A model generated the notes under the pieces. The model ran no database searches and was not told the DNA's origin. It saw nothing but the letters and a program-made list of their open reading frames with translations. A stretch of DNA of 64,000 nt from Unio delphinus. Lineage: Eukaryota; Mollusca; Bivalvia; Unionida; Unionidae. This document shows, piece after piece, positions 41,310-53,609 of the stretch. Numbering within the stretch: the stretch's first letter is position 1; every line of letters starts with the position of its first letter. The stretch lies in assembly GCA_029339505.1 (NCBI GenBank), contig JAQISU010000070.1, positions 1-64,000 of the forward strand, read 5' to 3'. The translations under genes and the position numbers were made by a program.

Positions 41310-41521
41310 GACAATTGTAATATGAATATAGATATATAACCAAACCAATATTTTAAACACGTTTATACTGGACACACGGACCTAGGTAAACTAAACAAAA
41401 TAAACTCCAACTAGAGTATTATCTTAACAGAAGGTCACGCTCGAATATAAACATTAAATGTATACCTTCACAAAAATGATTGACAGTTCACTTAATCCAA
41501 CGATCCCACTTCTGACACCAT

Positions 41522-43153
41522 TGTAACAGAATTGTTACCGAGAGGAGGGTGGATTAAATGAACAGTACAAACACAATTTGTGAAAGAAAATATAAATTTA
41601 TGTAATAAATTATAAATGAAAAAAATACAGATGTAACAACACAATAATTCATGCACTCAACCCACAATTAAACTCACAACCATTCACAATACATGAACAA
41701 ATTAAATAACAATACAAAAGGAATCTCAGATGTAAAGGGATCTCTTGGATTATACACAGATCCAAGAATCCTTTACGAAAGTTAAATAAATGCAAGTATG
41801 ATTTACGAAAAAAAATAAACACAAACGACAAACTATCTATCGCACGATGGATTGCGATAACTAGCACGATCATATACTTGTATTCAATCAAGTTGCTAGC
41901 TTTTATTGATATCTATGTGATCACTTGAAATATTATTGCGATCTGACATAAACATGCAAATACAACAATGTATTAAATTATATCACAATTTCAATACACC
42001 TATGTGTCTCCCCTGTATAACCGCACGATTCAGCAACAGTTGAATCGTCTCCCAGTTTCCCCGAGAACCGAGGGTTGACCAATACTATTATCGGACGTTT
42101 CCCTACACGGATCCACCACAGTTATACGTTCAGACAGCATACAACATCTACCAGAACCAACGGTTCCTCACTACCCTAGATGTCGACCCGGACGTTTTAC
42201 AACTCTAAGACAGCTCCGACACTCGGACTTCTAGCTTTCCGGATATTTACACGTTATACAGATGTTGACGAACAGACAGTTCGACACACAGACAGATACT
42301 TCAATTCCGTTTGCACAAATTAACGGCACAAGCACATTCAGATATTTATACAGAGATGTTCCAGAACAAACAATAGATGTCCCACAACAAATCAGACGAT
42401 ATCAAAGACGTTTATCAAAAGATGGTATCAGATGTGTTAACAGCTACGGTATCAACGATGTTATTAGCAGCTACGGTATCAACGATGTTATTAGCAGCTA
42501 CGGTATCAGATACATTGTAACAACTACGTTAGCAGCTACGGTATCAGAGACGGTATCAACAATGTTATTAGATGCGCTATCAGTGATGTACTTCTACGGT
42601 ATCAACGACGGAATCAACGACGGAATCAACGACGGAATCAGCTATAATAAACAAAACCAGACTAATAATAGTTGTCTCAAAAATAATCTAAGCCGTAGAT
42701 TACGATATTGTATTTAAAGTCTAAAAGTGACTAGTAATTCCAAATATTCCACGTTTAATTGCAATAAAAGCATCATTATACGAAATGATAATCTGAATAA
42801 AATTCACAATAAAACGAAATGTAAATTTAACACTCACCCCTTTGGCTGGAGATTTGCAAGACGAGGTTATCTATCCTTCGATTAGATATTTTGGTTCCCG
42901 TAAAAAATTATGATAAATAGTTCGCCTTATATACTCTCAATAGGTGAACATAAATCACATCGAGCTTGCCGTACACCACGTAAAACGAGTATTTCGGATT
43001 TCATGTAAATTACAAATTGGCACATGCAAATCGTTACACGCCACTTAATCACCCCAGGTAATGCGTGTACGACGAAATCAAGAAAATGGTGAGTTTCGTT
43101 TGCAATTCAAGTACAACAAAAATCAGTTCAAATTTTCGCCTAATTCTGTGACA
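41522..43153 (-). repeat. LTR 5
   Basis: 1632 bp; same variants as LTRs 4 and 6 at the sites I compared. Confidence 0.9.
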
Positions 43154-43336
43154 ATACCTCCCCCCTAAGAATAAAAATGTACACATTTTTAAAACTAACA
43201 CAGAATAGAAGAAAAATAACTACTGATGATATCTTACAACATTTACACTGGTTATACTACAAACTGGATTTTATTACTGGGCAAATTCATACAAATTTCC
43301 CATCATGCCCTACTCAAGTAGTCTGCGCCTATATTT

Positions 43337-46291
43337 TCAACTCCCCTTATTGACATTGTCGCTTTGTCTCTTGATATATAACTTGAGCATGTTTGCATGG
43401 AATGTCTTTACATTACCGTCCATGTCAATTTTATAGTCCATGTCACCTTTTACTTCTTTAACTTCATATGGACCTTTCCACTGGACTAATAACTTATTCG
43501 AACTAGTTGGAAGAAGCAATAGCACCTGATCTCCCACAAGAAATTTCCTATTACGCGCTCTGCGGTTGTAATACTTGGCATATCTGCGCCCCGATTTAAT
43601 CAATTCGTCACGTGCCATCTGGCATGTACTCTCAAGTTTGTTTCTTAGATCTAACACGTACTGGTAAGTCGTTTTTATTTCCTCGTTCGCGACATCACCA
43701 GTCCATAGTTCGCGTAGTATCCGCATCGGGCCTCGAACTGTTCTACCATACAACAGTTCAAAGGGTGAGAACCCTAAACTTTCCTGCGGTACTTCACGGT
43801 ACGCGAACAGAACAGCGTTTAAATAACGGTCCCAGTCTTGCGGACGTTCCGCGCACATCTTTCGTAGCATGCTTTTCAGGGTACCATTAAACTTCTCTAC
43901 CAGTCCATTGCACATCGGATGGTATGGGGTAGTGTTTAGCTGTTTGATGGATAACAGCCTACTTATTTCACCCATGAGGTCAGAGGTGAATTGGGCACCA
44001 CAATCAGTGAGGATTTCCTCTGGCACCCCTACCCTACTGAAGATATCAACTAATGCTTCAGCTACCCTTTCCGTTTCAATAGTTGGTAACGCTACGGCTT
44101 CGGGGTATCTGGTTGCGTAATCAACCAGAGTAAGTATGTACCGATTCTTTCTTTCGGTAACCGGGTGTATTGGTCCTACAATATCTACTGCCACTCTTTT
44201 AAACGGTGTATCTATTAATGGCATTTGTCCTAAGGGCACCCTTGTGACCCTTCCCTTACAAACGGTTTTCTGACATACGTCGCACGACCTACAGAACCGT
44301 GTGACATCGCCATTAACACCGGGCCAGTAGAATTCAGCGACTACCCTGCTAGTGGTCTTAGCCTTACCTAGGTGTCCTGCCATGCTTGACTCATGCGCCA
44401 CCCTAAGTACTTGAGATCTATATCTCTGGGGTACGACCACTTGCCAATACTTCTTACCCTCCCGAGCGCTAAACTCCCTATGAATTAATCCGTTCTTGCG
44501 TACGAATCTAGAGCTACCCCCACGCTTGCAATGTTTAATCGCGCCGGACGTGATTTTCTCAACAATTGTTCTGATGGACTCATCACGTTCTTGCTCTTGT
44601 TTGAAATCATCACGGGAAATTCCTGAGATCGATTCAGGGACTATTAATTTATGAAACGCGGATTTCTCTCGCCGTGTTTGCGCTCGCGTTTCGACTGCCT
44701 GGGCCAAAGGTATTTTAAAATCGGCCATGGTTGGAAGACGGGAACCTTCAACATTACCGATCGTCAGATCGTAAATAGGATTGTCCATACAAAGGGCATC
44801 AACAGTTCCCGTTAAGAAAGGTGTTTTTACTGTGATCCTTGCTACGGGAATGCGACCCATCGTCTGATCAAGTAACATACATGGGGATTCCCACCCGAGC
44901 ATTTGGTTATCCTGCACGAGACTACGTTTGATCACTACGCCCGTACAACCAGTATCACGCAATACCAAGACTTCTCGACCGTTGACAAACCCTCTCGCGG
45001 TTGGTACGCGCGCTTCAGGAAATAAACACGTGCCAAGCGAATGAATACAAGGTTCTACCTGTACGATGTTATCAGTTATACCTTTACTTTGTATAGCCAC
45101 TGCTACCTTATGTATAAGTGCCTTTCTTTTAGGACAGTCTTTTTGAACATGACCCAATGCATTACACAAGAAACACCGCACACGCTGAAAAACTGGATTC
45201 CCAACTGACCTTTTTACCTCAGCTGATTTTACCGGCTCCCTAGGCATAGGTCTTACAGACTGGTTTCCAGACTTAAAATCTTTTAAAACCACGTTCTGGG
45301 TTCCCCCATGAGCTTCGGCAAATAAATCGGCTTGCTTAGCCATATCTTTTACGTTTGTGAAGACTTTCTCCTTCAGAAATTGATCTAATTCTCGCCCAAC
45401 TGTATTAAATAATTGATCTCTGAGCAAGAAATCAGTCAACCCTTCAAACGTTTTTACCGCTTTGCCGCATTCAATCCACCGCTCAAAATAGTTCGCAATT
45501 CTGACGGTGAACTGACCAAAGGTTTCTCCCTTATCGGGCTTGCTATACCTGAACTTTTTTCGAAAACCTTGTTCAGTGAGCTCGTACCTTTTGAGAAGTG
45601 CTTCCTTTAGGACGTCGTACTTAAACACATCGTCCCTAGGAAGTCGCGAGTATACATCCAGTGCTTTACCTTTTAATAAAGCACTCAGATGCAGCGCCCA
45701 GTCATTTTGACTCCACTTCTGGTTTTCGGCATACCGCTCAAACCGATGAAGATAACTATCTATGTTATCTTTTTCATCGTCAAAGGGAGGTAATTTGGGG
45801 CCCCTTAATTTGCTAAAGGCAGAATCGTGTTCTCTTCCAGATGTCGCTAATTCTACCTTACGCTCATGATCCCGTTGTTTCGCTTTTTCATCTAACTCTA
45901 TTCGCTTTTGCTCCGCTTCCATTTCCCATCCTATCCTATCCTTTTCCGCCTGCTTCTCTAATTCTATCTTTTCCCTCTCGGCCTGCTTCTCTAATTCTAT
46001 CTTTTCCCTCTCGGCCTGCTTCTCTAATTCTATCTTTTCCCTCTCGAATTCTATCTTTTCCCTCTCAAAGGCCCATTTCCTATCTTCGGATTCCCTTTCT
46101 AATTCCCGTTTCCTTTCATCAGATTCCCTTTCTAATTCCCTTTTTCTTTCATCGGATTCCCTTTCTAATTCCCTTGACCTTACCCTTTCTTCCCTTTCCC
46201 GGGCTTGTTCTTCCTGAATAAATTTCCTTAGACTTTCACCTTCATACCCAAATTCTTTGCCTAAGGCAACCAAGTCCTTAAGGGATGACAT
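43337..46291 (-). CDS. Gag-protease-integrase, unit 5
   Basis: Intact; protein as unit 1 (longer frame from 46357). As the unit nearest the outer 5' LTR, it would be the first frame on any transcript that starts in LTR 6. Confidence 0.9.
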   Translation of the reverse strand: MSSLKDLVALGKEFGYEGESLRKFIQEEQAREREERVRSRELERESDERKRELERESDERKRELERESEDRKWAFEREKIEFEREKIELEKQAEREKIELEKQAEREKIELEKQAEKDRIGWEMEAEQKRIELDEKAKQRDHERKVELATSGREHDSAFSKLRGPKLPPFDDEKDNIDSYLHRFERYAENQKWSQNDWALHLSALLKGKALDVYSRLPRDDVFKYDVLKEALLKRYELTEQGFRKKFRYSKPDKGETFGQFTVRIANYFERWIECGKAVKTFEGLTDFLLRDQLFNTVGRELDQFLKEKVFTNVKDMAKQADLFAEAHGGTQNVVLKDFKSGNQSVRPMPREPVKSAEVKRSVGNPVFQRVRCFLCNALGHVQKDCPKRKALIHKVAVAIQSKGITDNIVQVEPCIHSLGTCLFPEARVPTARGFVNGREVLVLRDTGCTGVVIKRSLVQDNQMLGWESPCMLLDQTMGRIPVARITVKTPFLTGTVDALCMDNPIYDLTIGNVEGSRLPTMADFKIPLAQAVETRAQTRREKSAFHKLIVPESISGISRDDFKQEQERDESIRTIVEKITSGAIKHCKRGGSSRFVRKNGLIHREFSAREGKKYWQVVVPQRYRSQVLRVAHESSMAGHLGKAKTTSRVVAEFYWPGVNGDVTRFCRSCDVCQKTVCKGRVTRVPLGQMPLIDTPFKRVAVDIVGPIHPVTERKNRYILTLVDYATRYPEAVALPTIETERVAEALVDIFSRVGVPEEILTDCGAQFTSDLMGEISRLLSIKQLNTTPYHPMCNGLVEKFNGTLKSMLRKMCAERPQDWDRYLNAVLFAYREVPQESLGFSPFELLYGRTVRGPMRILRELWTGDVANEEIKTTYQYVLDLRNKLESTCQMARDELIKSGRRYAKYYNRRARNRKFLVGDQVLLLLPTSSNKLLVQWKGPYEVKEVKGDMDYKIDMDGNVKTFHANMLKLYIKRQSDNVNKGS

Positions 46292-46503
46292 GACAATTGT
46301 AATATGAATATAGATATATAACCAAACCAATATTTTAAACACGTTTATACTGGACACACGGACCTAGGTAAACTAAACAAAATAAACTCCAACTAGAGTA
46401 TTATCTTAACAGAAGGTCACGCTCGAATATAAACATTAAATGTATACCTTCACAAAAATGATTGACAGTTCACTTAATCCAACGATCCCACTTCTGACAC
46501 CAT

Positions 46504-48135
46504 TGTAACAGAATTGTTACCGAGAGGAGGGTGGATTAAATGAACAGTACAAACACAATTTGTGAAAGAAAATATAAATTTATGTAATAAATTATAAATG
46601 AAAAAAATACAGATGTAACAACACAATAATTCATGCACTCAACCCACAATTAAACTCACAACCATTCACAATACATGAACAAATTAAATAACAATACAAA
46701 AGGAATCTCAGATGTAAAGGGATCTCTTGGATTATACACAGATCCAAGAATCCTTTACGAAAGTTAAATAAATGCAAGTATGATTTACGAAAAAAAATAA
46801 ACACAAACGACAAACTATCTATCGCACGATGGATTGCGATAACTAGCACGATCATATACTTGTATTCAATCAAGTTGCTAGCTTTTATTGATATCTATGT
46901 GATCACTTGAAATATTATTGCGATCTGACATAAACATGCAAATACAACAATGTATTAAATTATATCACAATTTCAATACACCTATGTGTCTCCCCTGTAT
47001 AACCGCACGATTCAGCAACAGTTGAATCGTCTCCCAGTTTCCCCGAGAACCGAGGGTTGACCAATACTATTATCGGACGTTTCCCTACACGGATCCACCA
47101 CAGTTATACGTTCAGACAGCATACAACATCTACCAGAACCAACGGTTCCTCACTACCCTAGATGTCGACCCGGACGTTTTACAACTCTAAGACAGCTCCG
47201 ACACTCGGACTTCTAGCTTTCCGGATATTTACACGTTATACAGATGTTGACGAACAGACAGTTCGACACACAGACAGATACTTCAATTCCGTTTGCACAA
47301 ATTAACGGCACAAGCACATTCAGATATTTATACAGAGATGTTCCAGAACAAACAATAGATGTCCCACAACAAATCAGACGATATCAAAGACGTTTATCAA
47401 AAGATGGTATCAGATGTGTTAACAGCTACGGTATCAACGATGTTATTAGCAGCTACGGTATCAACGATGTTATTAGCAGCTACGGTATCAGATACATTGT
47501 AACAACTACGTTAGCAGCTACGGTATCAGAGACGGTATCAACAATGTTATTAGATGCGCTATCAGTGATGTACTTCTACGGTATCAACGACGGAATCAAC
47601 GACGGAATCAACGACGGAATCAGCTATAATAAACAAAACCAGACTAATAATAGTTGTCTCAAAAATAATCTAAGCCGTAGATTACGATATTGTATTTAAA
47701 GTCTAAAAGTGACTAGTAATTCCAAATATTCCACGTTTAATTGCAATAAAAGCATCATTATACGAAATGATAATCTGAATAAAATTCACAATAAAACGAA
47801 ATGTAAATTTAACACTCACCCCTTTGGCTGGAGATTTGCAAGACGAGGTTATCTATCCTTCGATTAGATATTTTGGTTCCCGTAAAAAATTATGATAAAT
47901 AGTTCGCCTTATATACTCTCAATAGGTGAACATAAATCACATCGAGCTTGCCGTACACCACGTAAAACGAGTATTTCGGATTTCATGTAAATTACAAATT
48001 GGCACATGCAAATCGTTACACGCCACTTAATCACCCCAGGTAATGCGTGTACGACGAAATCAAGAAAATGGTGAGTTTCGTTTGCAATTCAAGTACAACA
48101 AAAATCAGTTCAAATTTTCGCCTAATTCTGTGACA
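46504..48135 (-). repeat. LTR 6 (outermost 5' LTR)
   Basis: 1632 bp, ending AATTCTGTGACA directly before the right target duplication. Confidence 0.9.
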
Positions 48136-48140
48136 AAGAT
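48136..48140. repeat. Target-site duplication, right (AAGAT)
   Basis: Second AAGAT, after which the capsid gene continues (ATCTCATTGATG), matching uninterrupted copies. Confidence 0.9.
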
Positions 48141-49275
48141 ATCTCATTGATGAAAAAGAAATTGAATCAACAGACCGTGAAGTTGATGTTGCATCAACAA
48201 TAATCAGACTAGCAAGATATTCTGATGATTATACAAGATCGGCTGGTCCGTCTATGATGTTCGCAAAAGATATTACCGATAACGCTGACCACCTTCAATA
48301 GATTAAAGTGTTAACAGCAAGAGATAATGCAGAAGCCGATCAACAAGAAGCAGCTAATCCAGAACGTCGAGCTAGACCCGGAGCTGCGTTTGATATTCTC
48401 GGAGACGTTAATGATAATTTCAATTTAGGATTTGCAACACGAAAACTAGCATTGCAAGGACAGCAGCAAAAATATTTTTCATGTGCAATTCCACTCCATC
48501 ACATATTTGGATTCTGCAGAAATGTCAGAAAAGTCATCTATGGAGCCAAACACACAATTGAGTTAGTGCGAAAAGGCAATGACAACGATGCAATTTGGCG
48601 TACTGGTGCCGCTGATGGTAAAGTTGTTTTAACTAAATTAGCATTGTGGATGCCAGTAATGACCCCATCAATCGCCACAGAAGAGCGGCTACTCTCATTT
48701 ATGGACATAGGCGGCAAATCATTGATAGGTTGTCTAACAACAACAACTGATGCCAAAGAGGATAATGTTGCTGATACATTTACATGGCACCTGGCATCAA
48801 AACAGGGCGTTTCAGCTCCACGTCATATATTTATAGCGCTGCAGAATCGGAATCGATTAGGCTCCCAAGAACACAGTCATATGATATTTGATCGATCAGG
48901 AGTACGTGAGGTTTCACTGAGAATAAATGGACAACAAGAAACATCTGAGGATATACAGCTTGATTACGACACTAACCATATAGCACGTGTGTATCATCAG
49001 ATGCTGTCATATATGGGTCGTGATCAAAATGTTGATACTGGTTTACAAATATCGCAACTTGATTTTTAAAAAAACTATATCCGATTTATTACTTTTTGCT
49101 GGAACATCTTGATTTAACAAGGCAATCCGTCTTTGACATACATTTTAGGGCTCGTATAGCCCCTGGTGGTGTTAATTATAGAGCGGTTGCTGTCATTCTC
49201 AGCGACAAATCAATGTTGTTAGAAAGGGCTGGCGGACGAATGAGAATTGTTGATGCACCAGTGGAAAATATGTAA
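48136..49275 (+). pseudogene. Major capsid protein 3' part after the retrotransposon (copy 3)
   Basis: Continues the capsid gene from 21593. It has the TAG (48299-48301) found in all copies. It differs from copies 1 and 2 by a Cys-to-Trp change (NDNDAIWRTG) and by a T5A7 instead of T4A8 homopolymer, which gives an immediate TAA after QLDF (49069). The Cys-to-Trp change and T5A7 run are shared with copy 4. One private missense: LIGCL for LISCL. Confidence 0.8.
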
Positions 49276-49323
49276 ACGATTCACAATTAGATCAAATGAA
49301 AGCATAAATAGTTTTACAATAAA

Positions 49324-49515
49324 ATGCCATATAGTGTTGTTAGTGTCAAGCTGACTGATGGTCAGGTCAAGAAATTACGATCAAAATCCGCTAAAGAATG
49401 TGGAACAACAATAACGTTAAAACCAGCGCAGATGTCCGGTGGTACACATAAAATATCATTGACGGATCGTCAAATAAAACATTTGAAAGATGCGCTAAAG
49501 CAGCAGAGAGGGTGA
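49324..49515 (+). CDS. 63-aa basic virion-type protein (copy 3)
   Basis: Intact frame; VVSVKL where copy 2 has VVSFKL, and IKHLKDAL where the others have IKHLNDAL. Confidence 0.55.
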   Translation: MPYSVVSVKLTDGQVKKLRSKSAKECGTTITLKPAQMSGGTHKISLTDRQIKHLKDALKQQRG

Positions 49516-49873
49516 ACAGACCAACTTTTACAAGCCTCAATTTAGCAAACTGAGACATTCTCGAAATTGCTTAATAGGCGTCAATTTAGTAAACTGAGGC
49601 TTCCTTGAAAATACTTAATTAAATTTTTCAGTAAAAAAAAATTAAATTAAAGAAAAACGACGCCTTTTTTTATTGTTGTCACCATCTCCTTGCTGCATAG
49701 ATTTTTCACGATGAGGTGAGAATGTGGACTACGTCTGATTTGGTCTGAGGCTTCCTCGAAGGGTAAAACAAAGACGCCATTATCGTTGGCGTTCACCCTC
49801 GTTGCTGCGTTGAAAATCTTCGATTGGAAATCCTTCGGATTTCACTAACAAGTTTTTTCACGATGAAAATCAT
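49516..49873. terminator. Convergent intergenic region (copy 3)
   Basis: Same hairpins and A-tract motif as 2037-2394; no gene seen. Confidence 0.35.
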
Positions 49874-51742
49874 TTATGATTTCACAAACAGACTAATTTG
49901 CAGAACTTCACCTCGCAGATCAATCAAATTGTTAGATTGGTCAGTGAGTTTGAAATCAATTCTCGTTAAAGAATCATTATGACATCGCATAAAGACTGGA
50001 TTAGTTGGGTCTTCAATTATTAGAAATCCTGGAGGAGCCGTTGGTGCAAATGAATATAAAATATATCCCTGCTGAGCTTGATTTGATTGCTCAAGATTTT
50101 TTTGATAGCTGCCTTCGATAACATCACATACCAAATTTAACGCTATCACCGAGGATATATTCACGTTGAACGGAGCGATCTGTCTCCCATCACCATCTGG
50201 GTTGTGGTTATATTTGAGGATTGTTATTTGTTGTCGTGATATTTTTTTCCAATCATTGTGGATTTTTTTGAACCCAATATCGATGGCATTACTGAGAGAC
50301 TTTTTTAATTCGTCGGGTTTATACCCAGGAATTTTAATTGTTGGGATATCTTATACGCTGTCTCCGGGTTTTCCCCATATTGGCAATAATAGACTAAATT
50401 TGACTATCCAAACAATTGTATCCGTGATGGTTAATCCCTGCGAGGAATGTATCGTCGTTACATAACCCAGTGTCCATGGCAATTTATCAGCACGCAATGC
50501 GTCTTCGACAAAACTGATATCAACCAGCACAATATCATTTAACACTAGTGTTTGTCTTTCGGGTCCTGACGAAGTCACACGTCCTGGAATTTCAACTTCA
50601 ATATTCTGTCGCCGTGTATCACAGGGTCTATAACACAGCGGCACTGGGCGCGTTGGGAATTTTTCTTTCTGAAGCTCAAACAACTTTTTCTGAAGTGTGT
50701 CTCTGACTATCTTTCTACTTGCTACTACAAAATCATTTGGTCTCCATGCTTCCCAAAATTCCTCCATGGAAGTTTCAGGAATTATTTCTCTGATTATTTC
50801 ACATTGAAATCTATTCGGTTGTAATCTAATTAATTTCTTGACCTCGCGTAATTGTTCATCAAGTGCTCTATAGTCGGTATCAATTTCTTCATAATAGCCA
50901 ACAAACCCTTTTAACCAATCATGTGGACCCGCGCCGAAAAAGGGTGGTGGTTGGCCATGATCTCCACACATTATTACCGCTGTATTCTTTTGCAGCAGCC
51001 AATCAAGAAACATTTTTAATTCGTCTAACGAAACCGTACATATCTCATCCCAAATAACCGCGCGGATGAATTTTTCACCCATTCGTTCAGGGGTCCATTT
51101 GTCGCCGTTGTATCGAAAAAAACTGAAATTAGTGCAAGCTTCAACGTTTCGTTGTTTTATCTCTCGCGCTAATCTATGGGTCAGTGTCAGCACAATCATG
51201 TTTGTAAAATCCGTAGGATTTTCCCCACGATATAATTCAATCCTCAGAGTCGTTTTTCCTGACCCGCCACAGCCGTTTAAATAAACTGTTTTATATCTAC
51301 AAATTGGATCGGATATCGGTGGTGCATTAAAACGCTCTGATAAATTATCACCGTGTAAGTAATTATTTTTAATTTCAACGTCTGCTGATTCAGAATAATC
51401 ACGCAGCATTTCTTTTTTAATTCTCCATGATCCCCAACTTTCATCCGAATTAGTGAATTCAGCAACTGCGCAACTGTACTTGCTGTTAATGTAAAATGAA
51501 TCAACGGCAACTCTAACCACAGTGTCAGGAAATCTATTTATCATTGAAAATAAATTAATACAAGCATAACCCAGCATCGACGACCTCAAATGTGTATACA
51601 GAGAACTGTGTCCATCGTTGTAAGTAACAATTGTACCCAATTTCGTTCCATCGGACAAGAAAGCATCCTTACAATCAACATATATGTTTTTAGATACTGC
51701 ATCCGCGATTACAAAGTCATATTCGGTGCTATCTATAATCAA
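49874..51742 (-). pseudogene. Chimeric PolB/SF1 helicase-virion ORF with extra nonsense codon (copy 3)
   Basis: Same fusion (join at 50390/50391), but a single base change creates TAA at 50351-50353, nine codons past the join (after PGDSV). The helicase-side frame is therefore 463 codons (50351-51742), and the virion-gene tail is cut off as a separate 96-codon stretch (49874-50164). Confidence 0.75.
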
Positions 51743-51883
51743 CCGTGAAGAATATCTTTTGTAGTCACATTTTTTCCCTCCCTGAGTGAATTTTCCAATT
51801 ATTCTTCTGCCGAGATCTTTTGCTTCGTTGTTTCGTTGATTAAATACCAGTTTGGACCACTCAATGATATATTTTCCTCGGCA

Positions 51884-52435
51884 TCAATATGTCAATATGT
51901 CAATTATACTATCAAGACGTTCCGGTGTTGGTAACCAGACATTGGTTTGTTTACGATATAATATAATTGCTTCACTGACCGTCAGCGAAATTAACATTTT
52001 TGTATCAATCATAAATCGTAATAACGCTATTGGCAGCCACTTCTTTTCAGACATGTGTCTACCAATCCAAATATAACAACAGCGATGAAGTCCTGCTGCG
52101 AACTCAAATGATACTACACGAGCGAATCCAGTTAAATCAAAATCAGGCAGCGGCCCATTAATTGCAACACGAGTCATTTCATGTACGTGGTGTCCAAATC
52201 GTTTAAAATAATCAGTACACTCTCCATAACCAAGAAAACTCGCTGGATAACAAGCAACCATATCAACTGAAATGATATTATCACGGTCGTATTTGTTATT
52301 CCATAAACCGCTATGATTAAATTCTAAACAACTAGCCTCAATGTCTGGCAAGAATTCTACGCGTATTGGTTTCCATGCGTTTTTTATTCTAGCAAAATGA
52401 GCTGAAACCGACGGGATTGTAAAACAGTTTGTCAA
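51884..52435 (-). pseudogene. Polymerase fragment with PolB motif A (copy 3)
   Basis: Identical in protein to the copy-1 fragment, with the same flanking TGA and TAA. Confidence 0.65.
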
Positions 52436-52438
52436 AAA

Positions 52439-53077
52439 TTATTCATCACTGGTGGCTTCGCCACTGTTGTTGGCTTCGCCACTGGCTACTCCGTCTCTCA
52501 CCGTTAAAAACCAACTAGCTGTTTTTTTCATTATGTTGTGAAATGCTTCAGTGCGGTATAATTCACTGTTTGGTCTTACAAACTGATCCAACGTATCCGT
52601 GTCGTTTTCAGTGCTGCAAAGTAACCACACGGACACTGGGTCGTTTTTACTCAAATGCGCAATATCATCGAATAGTTTCTCTTCAACGAGAAAACCATCC
52701 CTGGAGAAATCTTCTCCCAAGAATTCCGTGGGTATATACTTTATTGTTCTGTTTCGTGGAAATATTGTGACCGCGGACGTCCATGCGTGTTCATTATGAT
52801 CAAAAATTTTAATTGGGGCTCCATTTTTGTTATATTTCGGTTCATATAAAACTTCTCCGGTTATCGTTGTAACGGTTATTGGAAATCTCAGCGACGTTTC
52901 TAATTTTGCTATATAGCTAATAGTTGCTCCGCGCTCTTTGACTGTTAAACTCCATTGAGCTATTTTGCTACGCCGTAGATCGGTAAGTTTATTCCCTCGG
53001 GATGCATTTGTAAAATGTTCTGTTATTCGTGCTGCTACGCAATTCAGCGACAAAGTCGCCGGCGACGACTGTTTCAT
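52439..53077 (-). pseudogene. Polymerase-helicase N-terminal part (copy 3)
   Basis: 212 codons as in copies 1 and 2. Confidence 0.5.
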
Positions 53078-53109
53078 TTTCGCTAGTTTTCATATATCAG
53101 GTTTTTCAT

Positions 53110-53567
53110 TTAATCGATATATCCCATACACGATGACGTTTCAGGATATGCTCGTTCATAGTATGGTTTGTCAATTCCAGTTAACAGACCCGGCTTAGAA
53201 TCATGGCTAACAACGACTGTTTTCTTGTCTTTGAGAATCGGTTCAAATTTGTCTCGTATAATCCAACCTCCTGATTCTACACGGATAATGAATTTCACTC
53301 TAAGAAAATACTTTTGTTGCCAAGTTGTGATAACATCATGGCTGCGTTGCTGTCGTTCATGGTGGCATCAACAACGCCATCAATTCGAAATGCTGACCAG
53401 CTATGAGATGCACCGTCGCGCTTGAATTCATTAATACAATCGCGAATTTTATTTATCAGGGCTCTATCCGTTATTGCCCGTTTTGGCACATCTTTGAGGG
53501 TTCTATCGAGATTGAATTTAACATTTTTGAAAGGCTTAATTGCTGATAATCTCTCGAACTACTCCAT
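53110..53567 (-). pseudogene. Small minus-strand gene upstream of polymerase (copy 3)
   Basis: Same breaks as 5631-6088; one A-to-G change in the A run near 53304. Confidence 0.4.
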
Positions 53568-53609
53568 GTTATAATTAAAACAAGTATTTAAATAGAAAAA
53601 TATAGTATA

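Larger units (their letters stand above)
21594..48135 (-). mobile_element. Concatemer of an RT-less Ty3/gypsy (Gmr1-like) LTR retrotransposon: 6 LTRs, 5 internal regions
   Basis: The period is exactly 4982 bp (1632-bp LTR plus 3350-bp internal). All units are on the minus strand: 5' LTR to the right, then primer-binding site, Gag-PR-IN frame, polypurine tract and 3' LTR to the left. One AAGAT duplication flanks the whole array, so the target was cut once. The arrangement could arise from unequal exchange between LTRs after a single insertion, or from insertion of a pre-formed concatemer. No unit has reverse transcriptase or RNase H, so copying would need these from another element. Confidence 0.9.

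Noticed and set aside
21594..48135. Simple assembly duplication as the cause of the five retrotransposon units
   Set aside because: Unit-specific bases and nested variants argue against it, but without reads it cannot be fully excluded.
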